Of a stretch of 64,000 nt of DNA, positions 49,406 to 58,349 are shown in pieces; position 1 is the stretch's first letter; every line of letters starts with the position of its first letter. The notes under the pieces were generated by a model. That model saw only the letters and a program-made list of their open reading frames with translations. It made no database searches and was not told the DNA's origin. The stretch is taken from assembly GCF_004792685.1 (NCBI RefSeq), contig NZ_SRXT01000002.1, forward strand, positions 186,001 through 250,000. Reading direction: 5' to 3'. This DNA is from Sphingomonas gei (GTDB lineage Bacteria > Pseudomonadota > Alphaproteobacteria > Sphingomonadales > Sphingomonadaceae). The position numbers and the translations under genes are program-made.

Positions 49406-52222
49406 TTGACCAGCAATGATCGTGGCCGCACGGCCACTCGTGTGGCGCTTGGGGTGAGCGCTCAGGCACTTGTCGCAGCGCTTGCACTGGCGAGCTTTGC
49501 CGCGCCGGCATTTGCACAGGACGCGACCGCAGGGGACGCGCAGCCTGCGCAGGATAATGAAGAGATCGTCGTTTCGGGCATCCGCGCCTCGCTGCAATCA
49601 TCGGCGAACATCAAGCGCAACGAGGCGATGATCGTCGATTCGGTTTCCTCCGAGGATATCGGCAAGCTGCCCGACGTCTCGATCGCGGACTCGCTCGCCC
49701 GCCTCCCCGGCGTCACTGCGCAGCGGCTCGAGGGCCGCGACCAGCGCCTGTCGATCCGCGGGCTCGGCCCCGATTTCTCCACGACCCTGCTCAACGGCCG
49801 CGAGCAGGTCACCGTCGGCGACAATCGCGGCGTCGAATATGATCAGTATCCGTCCGAATTCTTCAAGACCGTCAATGTCTACAAGTCGGCCGACGCGTCG
49901 CTGGTCGCCGCGGGCATCGCCGGGACGGTCGACCTGCGCATGCTGCGTCCGCTCGATTCGCGGCGCGCCTTCGTCGTCTCGGCGCGCGGCCAGATGAACG
50001 AGAAGGACAAGCTCAATCCGGACGGCAGCCGCTATGGCTATCGCGGCTCGGCGACCTATGTCGACAAGTTCGCGAACGACACGCTGGGCATCGCGATCGG
50101 CGTCTCGGCGCAGAGTACCCCCACCCAGAACGAGCGCTACGCCGCCTGGGGCTTCCCGGCGGAGCCGCTGGCCGGCGGCAATCATTTCCTCGGTGGCGCC
50201 AAGCCCTATGTCCAGTCGAGCGTGCTCAAGCGCTATGGCGGCGTCGCGACGGTCGAATGGGTGCCGAGCGAGAATTTCCACTCGACCTTCGACGCGCTCT
50301 ATTCGAATTTCGAGGAAGTCCAGCGGCTGCGCGGCATCGAATTCCCGATCGCGCCGACCTGGGGCTCGAATGCGGTGATCCAGCCGGGCTACACCGTCCA
50401 GGACGGGCTGGTCACCGAAGCGACGCTGACCAATGTCGTCGGGGTCCAGCGCAACGACTACAACAAGCGCACCGCCAAGAACCTGTCGCTCGGCTGGAAC
50501 AACGATCTGCGCCTGAGCGACACGATCCACCTGGTCGTCGATGCGAGCTGGAGCCGCGCGACGCGCACCGATTTCCTGCTCGAGACCTATTCGGGCACTG
50601 GCTACAACCAGTCGGGCGCAAAGGATACGATCCACATCTCGCAGAACAGCGACGGCACCTACGACATCGTGCCGACGCTCGATTACACCAATACCGGGAT
50701 CATCAGCCTGACCGATCCGCGCGGCTGGGGGTTCAACGGCGTCGAGACCGTCGTCCAGACCGGCTTCCTCAACCGTCCCGACTTCACCGACGATCTAAAG
50801 GCGTTGCGCGCCAGCCTGAACGGCGAGATCGGCGGCAGCATCTTCAGCCGCTGGGAAGTCGGCGCGAATTACAGCCGCCGCGAGAAGCAGAGCCGGTACA
50901 AGTCGTACTTCCTCTGCCCCAAGGGTGGCGGCACGAACTGCACCGTCGCCAGCGGCACCCCGCTCAGCGTGCCTGTTCCCGCCGATGCGTTGCTCGATGA
51001 GCAGGTCTCGCTCGATTATCTCGGCGTGCCCAGGATGCTGACCTATGATCCGCTCAAGGTTTATGCGCTGCTTGCGCCGTATTTCGACGGCCGCCCGGGC
51101 TCGCTGGTCCGCGACAACGTCATCACCGAAAAAGTGCTCACCGGCTATGCCAAATTCGCGATCGACGGCACCGTCGGCGGCAAGGCGCTCAAGGGCTCGC
51201 TTGGGCTGCAGGTCGTGCACACCAAGCAGGGCTCGTCGGGCGCGATCGCCGCGCTGCAGGACGGCGTGGTCACCGCCTCGCCGGTCGCGGGCGAGACCAG
51301 CTATACCGATTTCCTGCCCTCGGCGACGTTCAGCGTCGAGCTCGACGACGGTTTCTTCATCAAGCTCGGCGCGGCGCAGACGATGGTCCGCCCGCGGCTC
51401 GACCAGGAGCGCATCACCCAGGCAGTCAATATCGATTTCGCCAAGATCGGCACCGGCAGCCAGCCGCAGAACAGCCCGTTCAGCTCGACCGGCGGCAATT
51501 TCGCGCTCAAGCCCTATAAATCGGGCAATATCGACGTCTCGTTCGAGAAATATTTCCACGGCGGCGGCTATCTGGCGCTGACCGGCTTCTTCAAGCACCT
51601 CACCGACTTCGTCGATCCGAACGACAGCGTGCTCTACGATTTTTCGCCCTTGCTCTCGGTGCTGCCGCCGGCGCAGCGCGCGATCGTGGTGGCGCAGAAC
51701 GCGCAATTCGGGCTGGTCTCGCAGCCCGCCAACACCGGCCGCGGCGAGATCCTCGGGGTCGAGGCGACGGCGTCGCTGCCGTTCAGCGTGTTCAGCCAGG
51801 CGCTCGACGGCTTCGGCATCTTCGCCAGCGGCTCCTATGTCGACAGCAAGATCCTCTATGCCAACAACAGCCCGGTCACCCTGCCGGGCCAGTCGAAATG
51901 GATCGGCTCGGGGACGGCCTATTTCGAGAAAGGCGGCTTCCAGGCGCGCGCCACCTATCGCTGGCGCGACGAATTCCTCGCCGAGCTGGCGGGCCTGTCG
52001 GCCAATCCCGAATACCGGACGGGCAAGGCCGAGGGGGTGCTCGATGCGCAGATCGGCTATGAGTTCCAGAGCGGGCCGCTCGCCGGCTTCTCGATCCTCG
52101 CCCAGGCGAAGAACCTCACCGATGCGCCGTTCGTGACCACCGAGGCGGACGATACCCGGCTCGTGCGCGAATATCAGCGCTACGGCCGCGATTATTATCT
52201 CGGCATCACCTACAAATTCTGA
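49406..52222 (+). CDS. TonB-dependent receptor, first gene of the alpha-glucan operon
   Basis: 938-aa outer-membrane receptor. The start is TTG (MTSNDRGRTATRV) behind TAGGGGAGA; a nearby ATG is out of frame. A signal peptide ends near FAQD (residue about 38). A TonB box EIVVSGIRASLQS precedes the plug (GKLPDVSIADSLARLPGV; LSIRGLGPDFSTTLLNGR) and the barrel ends DYYLGITYKF. This subtype commonly imports maltodextrins and other carbohydrates. The context (GH13 enzymes, MFS sugar permease, LacI) supports maltodextrin or starch-derived substrate. The flavin halogenase-like gene begins 24 bases downstream. Confidence 0.93.
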   Translation: MTSNDRGRTATRVALGVSAQALVAALALASFAAPAFAQDATAGDAQPAQDNEEIVVSGIRASLQSSANIKRNEAMIVDSVSSEDIGKLPDVSIADSLARLPGVTAQRLEGRDQRLSIRGLGPDFSTTLLNGREQVTVGDNRGVEYDQYPSEFFKTVNVYKSADASLVAAGIAGTVDLRMLRPLDSRRAFVVSARGQMNEKDKLNPDGSRYGYRGSATYVDKFANDTLGIAIGVSAQSTPTQNERYAAWGFPAEPLAGGNHFLGGAKPYVQSSVLKRYGGVATVEWVPSENFHSTFDALYSNFEEVQRLRGIEFPIAPTWGSNAVIQPGYTVQDGLVTEATLTNVVGVQRNDYNKRTAKNLSLGWNNDLRLSDTIHLVVDASWSRATRTDFLLETYSGTGYNQSGAKDTIHISQNSDGTYDIVPTLDYTNTGIISLTDPRGWGFNGVETVVQTGFLNRPDFTDDLKALRASLNGEIGGSIFSRWEVGANYSRREKQSRYKSYFLCPKGGGTNCTVASGTPLSVPVPADALLDEQVSLDYLGVPRMLTYDPLKVYALLAPYFDGRPGSLVRDNVITEKVLTGYAKFAIDGTVGGKALKGSLGLQVVHTKQGSSGAIAALQDGVVTASPVAGETSYTDFLPSATFSVELDDGFFIKLGAAQTMVRPRLDQERITQAVNIDFAKIGTGSQPQNSPFSSTGGNFALKPYKSGNIDVSFEKYFHGGGYLALTGFFKHLTDFVDPNDSVLYDFSPLLSVLPPAQRAIVVAQNAQFGLVSQPANTGRGEILGVEATASLPFSVFSQALDGFGIFASGSYVDSKILYANNSPVTLPGQSKWIGSGTAYFEKGGFQARATYRWRDEFLAELAGLSANPEYRTGKAEGVLDAQIGYEFQSGPLAGFSILAQAKNLTDAPFVTTEADDTRLVREYQRYGRDYYLGITYKF

Positions 52223-52246
52223 GCCGCGGCTTTCGGAGAAACTAGC

Positions 52247-53902
52247 GTGGCGTCCGGAGAACCCTATCGCATCGTCGTCGCCGGGGGCGGTACCGCGGGG
52301 TGGATGACCGCCGCCGCTCTGGTGCGGTTCCTCGGCCCCGGCTTCGCCGTGACCCTGGTCGAATCCGAGGAGATCGGGACGGTCGGCGTGGGCGAGGCGA
52401 CGATCCCGCAGATCCGGCTATTCAATGCCGGGCTCGGGATCGACGAGGATGCCTTCGTCGCCGCGACGCAGGCGAGCTTCAAGCTGGGGATCGAGTTCGT
52501 CGGCTGGACGAAAGGCGGGCGCTACATGCACGCCTTCGGCGATGTCGGGCGCGATCAGGGCGGGGTCGCCTTCCAGCATAGCTGGCTGCGCGGATTGGAC
52601 GAAGGCGTCGCGCAGCCGCTGGCTGCCTATTCGCTCAACAATGCGGCGGCGCGCGCCAACCGGATGCAGCGCGGGCCGGCGCGCACTGCGGCGATGCTGC
52701 CGGAGATGCCGTACGCGTTCCACTTCGACGCGGGCCTCTATGCGCGGTTTCTGCGGCACTATGCCGAGGCGCGCGGGGTCACGCGGCACGAGGGGCGGAT
52801 CGTCGAGGTCCTGCGTGACGGCGAGAGCGGCGATGTCACTGCGCTGCGGCTGGAGCGGCGATATAGTGCGTCGAGCCCACCTCCCGTTCGGGCTGAGCCT
52901 GTCGAAGCCCCGTTTTTCACCAGCGCATCGCCTGCGGAAAGCTGCCCTTCGACAAGCTCAGGGCGAACGGAAGGGGGGGCATCAACCCAGGGCGATACCG
53001 ACACCACCAAGATCCCCGGCGACCTGTTCATCGACTGCACCGGCTTCCGTGCCCTACTCATCGGCGAAACGCTGGGCGTGGGCTTCGAAGACTGGTCGCA
53101 CTGGCTGCCGTGCGACCGCGCCTTGGCCGTGCCCAGCGCCCGCGCGACCGATTTCACGCCCTATACCCGCGCCACTGCGCACGCCGCCGGCTGGCAATGG
53201 CGGATCCCGCTCCAGCATCGCACCGGCAACGGGATCGTCTATGCCGGTGCGCACCTCTCCGACGATGAAGCCACCGCGCACCTCCTCGCCAATCTCGACG
53301 AACCCGCGCTTGACGAACCGCGGGCGCTGCGCTTCACCGCGGGCAAGCGGCGGGCGTTCTGGCGGGCCAATGTCATCGCCGTCGGGCTGGCGAGCGGCTT
53401 CCTCGAGCCGCTCGAATCGACGAGCATCCACATGATCCAGTCGGCGGTCGAGCGCGTGCTCAAGCTGCTGCCCGGGCGCCGCATCGCCGAGGCGCAGCGC
53501 GCCGAATATAACCGGCAGGCGGACCGCGAGATGGATCGGATCCGCGATTTCCTGATCCTCCATTATTGGGCGAACGACCGCGACGCGCCGTTCTGGCGCG
53601 CCCGGCGCGAGACGCCGCTGCCCGAGGGCCTCGCCCACAAGATCGCATTGTGGCGCGCCGCCGGGCAGATCGTCCGCGAGGAAGGCGACCTGTTCAGCGA
53701 AGTGGCGTGGCTGCAGGTGCTGGCCGGGCAGGGCGTCGCGGCGGAGGGTCACCACCCACTCGCCGACCGGCCGGGCCGCGCCGAGATCGCCGAATATCTC
53801 GATCTGCTGGGCAAGCTCGCTGCGCGTGAAGCGGCGCAGATGCCCGATCACGCTGCCTTCATTCGCCAGAACTGCGCTGCGCGCGAGGAAATTGCCGCAT
53901 GA
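52247..53902 (+). CDS. Flavin-dependent halogenase-like protein of the glucan locus
   Basis: 551-aa FAD protein annotated in its family as tryptophan halogenase. It keeps GGGTAGW (13-19), Lys79 in SFKLGIEF (the catalytic lysine position of PrnA) and the WxWxIP motif at 316-321 (WQWRIP). GFLEPLESTSIHMIQSAVER is also conserved. GTG start, 24 bases after the receptor, and it overlaps the next GH13 gene by 4 bases. In sphingomonads and relatives such proteins accompany TonB receptors of sugar loci and their natural substrate is unclear; tryptophan is unlikely. A palindromic repeat pair (52884-52970) is embedded in frame, adding about residues 213-242. Confidence 0.9.
   Translation: MASGEPYRIVVAGGGTAGWMTAAALVRFLGPGFAVTLVESEEIGTVGVGEATIPQIRLFNAGLGIDEDAFVAATQASFKLGIEFVGWTKGGRYMHAFGDVGRDQGGVAFQHSWLRGLDEGVAQPLAAYSLNNAAARANRMQRGPARTAAMLPEMPYAFHFDAGLYARFLRHYAEARGVTRHEGRIVEVLRDGESGDVTALRLERRYSASSPPPVRAEPVEAPFFTSASPAESCPSTSSGRTEGGASTQGDTDTTKIPGDLFIDCTGFRALLIGETLGVGFEDWSHWLPCDRALAVPSARATDFTPYTRATAHAAGWQWRIPLQHRTGNGIVYAGAHLSDDEATAHLLANLDEPALDEPRALRFTAGKRRAFWRANVIAVGLASGFLEPLESTSIHMIQSAVERVLKLLPGRRIAEAQRAEYNRQADREMDRIRDFLILHYWANDRDAPFWRARRETPLPEGLAHKIALWRAAGQIVREEGDLFSEVAWLQVLAGQGVAAEGHHPLADRPGRAEIAEYLDLLGKLAAREAAQMPDHAAFIRQNCAAREEIAA
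52884..52970. repeat. Inverted repeat pair inside the halogenase-like gene
   Basis: Copies at 52884-52910 (slightly diverged, GGGCTGAGC for GCCCTGAGC) and 52944-52970 face each other across 33 bases. This is the family found at 41374-41513 and 44356-44441. Here it stays in frame and encodes PPPVRAEPVEAPFF and SCPSTSSGRTEGG, unlike halogenase sequence. Confidence 0.8.
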
Positions 53903-55686
53903 AACTCGCCGCCTTCGCCTTGCTCGCATCGCTGCTCGCCGCTCCCGTCGCGGCGCAGAGTTTTCGCGACCGGCTGCCCGAGGACGAAGTGCTGTACTTC
54001 CTCCTCCCCGACCGCTTCGAGAATGGCGACACCGCCAATGATCGCGGCGGGCTGAACGGGGATCGGCTGGCCACCGGGTTCGATCCCGCGGCCAAGGGCT
54101 TCTATCATGGCGGCGACCTCAAGGGACTGATCCGGCGGCTCGATTATGTCGAGGCGCTGGGTGCCACGGCGATCTGGGTCGGGCCGATCTTCAGGAACAA
54201 GCCGGTGCAGGGGCCGAAGGGCCACGAATCCGCGGGCTATCACGGCTATTGGGTGACCGATTTCACTCGAGTCGATCCGCATTTCGGCACCGACGCCGAT
54301 TTCAGGGCCCTGGTCGACGCGGCGCACGCCCGCGGGATCAAGGTCTATATGGACATCATCGCCAACCACACCGCCGACGTCATCCAGTATCGGGAATGCG
54401 GCAACTGCGGCTATCGCAGCCGCGCCGAGTTTCCGTACGCCCGCAAGGGGGGGCTTGCCGGCGAGGCAATCAATGACGGTTTTGCGGGCGACGGCGTCCA
54501 GACGCCGGAGAACTTCGCCAGGCTGACTCGCCCCGATTACGCCTACACCCCGTTCGTGCCCGCGGGCGAGAAGGACGCGAAGGTCCCGGCCTGGCTCAAC
54601 GATCCGATCTATTATCACAATCGCGGCAACTCGACCTTCGCCGGCGAGAGTTCGACGATGGGCGATTTCGCCGGGCTCGACGACGTGATGACCGAGCATC
54701 CGCGCGTGATCGCCGGGATGATCGAGATTTTCGGGAAGTGGGTCGACCGCGGGATCGACGGCTTCCGCATCGACACCGCGCGCCACGTGAACCCCGAATT
54801 CTGGCAGGCCTTCGTCCCCGCGATCGAAGCGCGCGCCAAGGCCAGGGGGATTCCCAATTTCCACATCTTCGGCGAAGTCGCCGATCCCGATACCTCGGCG
54901 CTGGCGCGCCACACCCGCGTCGATCGGCTCCCGACGGTGCTCGACTTCGCCTTCGCCCGCGCAGTCAATGCAGTGAGCGCGGGCGAAGCGGGGACCGACC
55001 GGCTCGCCGCGGTGTTCGCCGCCGACTCGCTCTACGAAGGCGGTGAGGCGACCGCGCGCAGGCTGCCGACCTTCATCGGCAATCACGATCAGGGCCGCGC
55101 CGCCTTGTTCATCCGCAGGGCCAATCCGCAGGCGAGCCCTTCGGAACTGCTCGCCCGCACGCGCCTCGCCCACGCGATGCTGCTGCTGCTGCGCGGGGTG
55201 CCGACGATCTATTCAGGCGACGAGCAGGGCTTTATCGGCGACGGCGGCGACCAGGATGCCCGCGAGGACATGTTCGCCAGCAAGGTCGCGGTCTATAACG
55301 ACAATTCATTGCTCGGCACCGACCGCGCCAACGCCGTTTCCAATTTCAACCTGGATCATCCGCTGTTCCGCGAGATCGCCACGCTGGCGAAGCTTCGCCG
55401 CGCGCATCCGGCGCTGACGCGGGGCCGGCAGATCACGCGCTTCGCCGGCGACAAGCCCGGGCTGTTCGCCGTCTCGCGCTTCGATCCCGTCGACGGGCGC
55501 GAAGTGCTGATCGGGTTCAATTCGAGCGCGCGGCCCTGGACCGGCAATGTCGAGGTCGACGCCGGATCCGCAGCGTTCACTGCGCTCGCCGGAAGCTGCC
55601 CCGCCACCGCCACCGCGCCGGGCAGCATCACTCTTTCAGTACCTGCGTTCGGCTATGCCGTCTGCGCCGCCGGAAAGCCGCAATGA
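53899..55686 (+). CDS. Periplasmic GH13 alpha-amylase-like enzyme
   Basis: 595-aa glycoside hydrolase family 13 protein. Signal peptide MKLAAFALLASLLAAPVAAQ places it in the periplasm. The barrel carries nucleophile Asp292 in GFRIDTARH, acid/base Glu326 in IFGEV and transition-state Asp397 in GNHDQGR, plus IANHTADV and the Ca2+-site style IIANH. It would cut alpha-glucan imported through the receptor. It overlaps the halogenase-like gene (ATGA) and the next GH13 gene by 4 bases each, so translation is coupled. Product specificity (alpha-amylase, neopullulanase or cyclomaltodextrinase) cannot be told from sequence alone. Confidence 0.92.
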   Translation: MKLAAFALLASLLAAPVAAQSFRDRLPEDEVLYFLLPDRFENGDTANDRGGLNGDRLATGFDPAAKGFYHGGDLKGLIRRLDYVEALGATAIWVGPIFRNKPVQGPKGHESAGYHGYWVTDFTRVDPHFGTDADFRALVDAAHARGIKVYMDIIANHTADVIQYRECGNCGYRSRAEFPYARKGGLAGEAINDGFAGDGVQTPENFARLTRPDYAYTPFVPAGEKDAKVPAWLNDPIYYHNRGNSTFAGESSTMGDFAGLDDVMTEHPRVIAGMIEIFGKWVDRGIDGFRIDTARHVNPEFWQAFVPAIEARAKARGIPNFHIFGEVADPDTSALARHTRVDRLPTVLDFAFARAVNAVSAGEAGTDRLAAVFAADSLYEGGEATARRLPTFIGNHDQGRAALFIRRANPQASPSELLARTRLAHAMLLLLRGVPTIYSGDEQGFIGDGGDQDAREDMFASKVAVYNDNSLLGTDRANAVSNFNLDHPLFREIATLAKLRRAHPALTRGRQITRFAGDKPGLFAVSRFDPVDGREVLIGFNSSARPWTGNVEVDAGSAAFTALAGSCPATATAPGSITLSVPAFGYAVCAAGKPQ

Positions 55687-57296
55687 ACGAACTGCTTGCC
55701 CAGTATCCGGATGCCGACACGCGCGAATGGTGGCGCGGAGCGGTGATCTACCAGATCTATCCGCGCAGCTTCGCCGATTCGAACGGCGACGGGGTGGGGG
55801 ATCTGGCGGGCGTTACCGCGCATCTCGATCACGTCGCGTCGCTCGGCGTCGACGCGGTGTGGCTGTCGCCCTTCTTCACGTCGCCGATGCGCGATTTCGG
55901 CTACGACATCGCCGATTTCTGCGACGTCGACCCGATCTTCGGCACGCTAGCCGATTTCGACGCGCTGATCGCGCGCGCGCACCAATTTGGGCTGCGGGTG
56001 ATCATCGACCAGGTCTATTCGCACAGCTCGGACGCGCATCCCTGGTTCCGCGAGAGCCGCGCGAGCCGGAGCAATCCCAAGGCCGACTGGTATGTCTGGG
56101 CCGACGCGAAGCCCGACGGCAGCCCGCCGAACAATTGGCAATCGGTGTTCGGCGGCCCGGCCTGGACGTGGGACGCGCGGCGCGGGCAATATTATCTGCA
56201 CAATTTCCTGCGCGAGCAGCCCGACCTCAACTTCCACAATCCGACGGTGCAGGACGCCGCGCTGGCGGTCGCGCGCTTCTGGTTCGAGCGCGGAGTCGAC
56301 GGCTTCCGGCTCGATGCGATCAACTTCACGATGCACGATCCCGCGCTGCGCGATAACCCGCCCGCCCCCGACACCGGCGCGCCGCGCACCCGCCCGTTCG
56401 ACTTCCAACAACACATCCACAACCAGAGCCACGCCGATATCCCGCGCTTCCTCGAGAAATTGCGCGCGCTGGCAGACAGTCTCGGCGGACGATTCACCGT
56501 AGCCGAAGTCGGCGGCCCCGCGCCCGAGCCCGAGATGCACCTGTTCACCGAGGGCGAGGCCCGGCTCAACAGCGCTTATGGCTTCAACTTTCTCTACGCC
56601 GATCGGCTGACCCCCGCATTGGTCCGCGATGCGGTCGAAGGCTGGCCGGACGCCCCGGGTATCGGCTGGCCGAGCTGGGCGTTCGAGAACCACGACGCCC
56701 CGCGAGCGCTGTCCCGCTGGATCGGGCCCGAGCATCGCGATGCCTTTGCCCGGCTCAAGATGCTGCTGCTGCTGTCGCTGCGCGGCAATGCCTTCCTTTA
56801 TTATGGCGAGGAACTGGGGCTTACTCAGGTCGAGATCGGCTTCGAGCATCTCCGCGATCCCGAGGCGATCGCCAATTGGCCGCTGACGCTCAGCCGCGAC
56901 GGCGCGCGTACGCCGATGCCGTGGTTCGCCGAGGCGCCGCAGCTCGGATTCACCCACGGCCAGCCCTGGCTTCCGCTCGGCGCCGACCATGCCGCACTCG
57001 CTGTCGACCGGCAGGGCGAGGATACGGACTCGCTGCTCAATTTGACACGGCGGCTGATCGCGCTGCGCCATGCGAGCCCGGCGCTGACGGCCGGGTCGAT
57101 CGACATCCACGAGGCCGGCGCGACATTGCTGGCGTTCGAACGCAAGGCGCTGGGTCAGACATTGTTCTGCGCCTTCAATCTCGGCGAGCAGCCGATCGCG
57201 CTGCCGGAGGAACTGCGCGGCAGGCGGATCGTCCAGTCGGTCAATGGTGCGACGCTGGCGCAACTGCCGGGCTTTGCCGGGCTGATCGCCGAATAG
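55683..57296 (+). CDS. Cytoplasmic GH13 alpha-glucosidase (oligo-1,6-glucosidase-like)
   Basis: 537-aa GH13 enzyme without a signal peptide. It starts with REWWRGAVIYQIYPRSFADS, as in alpha-glucosidases of the MalL/GH13_23 type. Catalytic residues are Asp211 (GFRLDAINF), Glu275 (VAEVGG) and Asp338 (ENHDAPR). The family-typical FGYDIADFCDVDPIFGT loop is present. It would split imported maltose or isomaltose-type oligosaccharides to glucose after MFS transport. It overlaps the periplasmic GH13 gene by 4 bases and ends the operon. Confidence 0.93.
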   Translation: MNELLAQYPDADTREWWRGAVIYQIYPRSFADSNGDGVGDLAGVTAHLDHVASLGVDAVWLSPFFTSPMRDFGYDIADFCDVDPIFGTLADFDALIARAHQFGLRVIIDQVYSHSSDAHPWFRESRASRSNPKADWYVWADAKPDGSPPNNWQSVFGGPAWTWDARRGQYYLHNFLREQPDLNFHNPTVQDAALAVARFWFERGVDGFRLDAINFTMHDPALRDNPPAPDTGAPRTRPFDFQQHIHNQSHADIPRFLEKLRALADSLGGRFTVAEVGGPAPEPEMHLFTEGEARLNSAYGFNFLYADRLTPALVRDAVEGWPDAPGIGWPSWAFENHDAPRALSRWIGPEHRDAFARLKMLLLLSLRGNAFLYYGEELGLTQVEIGFEHLRDPEAIANWPLTLSRDGARTPMPWFAEAPQLGFTHGQPWLPLGADHAALAVDRQGEDTDSLLNLTRRLIALRHASPALTAGSIDIHEAGATLLAFERKALGQTLFCAFNLGEQPIALPEELRGRRIVQSVNGATLAQLPGFAGLIAE

Positions 57297-57393
57297 AAGC
57301 AATTGCCTCTCCGCAAAGCTGCGGATAGAATATCTGCAGGGAATCGCATCCTTCCGGAAACTGCCGGTTAGCTTCCACGATGAGGAGCCTGCG

Positions 57394-58179
57394 ATGCCCG
57401 AATTTACAGGACCAGCGACTCGTTTCAGCCCCGACGCCATCCAGCGGGCGGCCGACGATATCGGCTGCGACGTCGCCGCCGTCAAAGCCGTGATCGATGT
57501 CGAAAGCCGCGGCGGCTTTCTCCCCGACACGCGTCCGAAAATCCTGTTCGAACGCCATGTGTTCAGCAAGCGCACCGGCGGCAGGTTCGATCAGTCGCAC
57601 CCCGAAATCTCTTCGCGCGAGCCCGGCGGCTATAGGGGCGGAGCCGCCGAATATGACCGGCTCGGCCAGGCGATCCCGCTCGATCGCAAGGCCGCGCTCG
57701 AATCGGCGAGCTGGGGCGCGTTCCAGATCATGGGCTATCACCACGATTCGCTCGGCATGCCCGACGTGGAGGATTTCTGCCGCCGAATGTCCAATTCGGA
57801 GGACGACCACCTCGCCGCCTTCGTCCGCTTCGTGAAGCTCAACAAGCTCGACGACGAACTGTGCCGACGCGACTGGGCGGGGTTCGCCCGCGGCTATAAC
57901 GGCCCGGGCTTTCTCAAGAACCGCTACGATACCAAGCTCGCTGCCGCTTACACGGTGCACGCGATTTCGCCGTCGCGCACCGACGGCGGCATCCAGCGCA
58001 CGCTCAAGATGGGCGACGACGGCCCCGATGTTGTGTTGCTCCAGAAGAAGCTCGGGCTCACGCCCGATGGCGATTTCGGTCCGGCGACCAAGACGGCGGT
58101 GGTCGCGTTCCAGCGATCGCACGATCTGGGTGACGACGGCATCGTCGGCTCGAAGACGCGGCAGGCGCTCGGCCTCTGA
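57394..58179 (+). CDS. N-acetylmuramidase with peptidoglycan-binding domain
   Basis: 261-aa phage-endolysin-like lysozyme. Residues about 10-185 form the N-acetylmuramidase domain (PF11860 type) with Glu37 in VIDVESRGGF, then RPKILFERHVFSKRTGG and SWGAFQIMGYHHDSLG. Residues about 195-261 are a peptidoglycan-binding_1 domain (LQKKLGLTPDGDFGPATKTA). It has no signal peptide, as in phage lysins that need a holin, or it is exported by another route. No phage structural genes are near. It may be a domesticated lysin or an autolysin. Confidence 0.88.
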   Translation: MPEFTGPATRFSPDAIQRAADDIGCDVAAVKAVIDVESRGGFLPDTRPKILFERHVFSKRTGGRFDQSHPEISSREPGGYRGGAAEYDRLGQAIPLDRKAALESASWGAFQIMGYHHDSLGMPDVEDFCRRMSNSEDDHLAAFVRFVKLNKLDDELCRRDWAGFARGYNGPGFLKNRYDTKLAAAYTVHAISPSRTDGGIQRTLKMGDDGPDVVLLQKKLGLTPDGDFGPATKTAVVAFQRSHDLGDDGIVGSKTRQALGL

Positions 58180-58187
58180 TCTCGCCG

Positions 58188-58321
58188 GGCGCGCGGTGCG
58201 GCCTTGCCGATGCCGCAACGCTGGCGCGCTATCGGGCGATGGTCGACAAGTTCGCGCCGGCCGGGCGGAAAAGGTGCGTGGCATCGCCGGGCGGCTGGCG
58301 AAAGCGGCGACGGCCGACTAG
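58188..58321 (+). pseudogene. Possible frameshifted C-terminal gene remnant
   Basis: The stretch reads GARCGLADAATLARYRAMVD then KFAP in one frame, and GRAEKVRGIAGRLAKAATAD to a TAG stop at 58319-58321 in the next frame. The two join smoothly at about 58259 if one base is restored. No full-length homologue is recognised, so this is only a suspicion. Confidence 0.25.
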
Positions 58322-58349
58322 ACGGGCCGGCCTGCCAGAGGAGCCGCCA

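Noticed and set aside
41374..52970. CRISPR array from the recurring 27-base motif
   Set aside because: The copies are widely spaced, in inverted pairs, without regular spacers or cas genes.
57394..58179. Prophage
   Set aside because: Only a lysin-type gene is present; there are no structural, packaging or integrase genes next to it.
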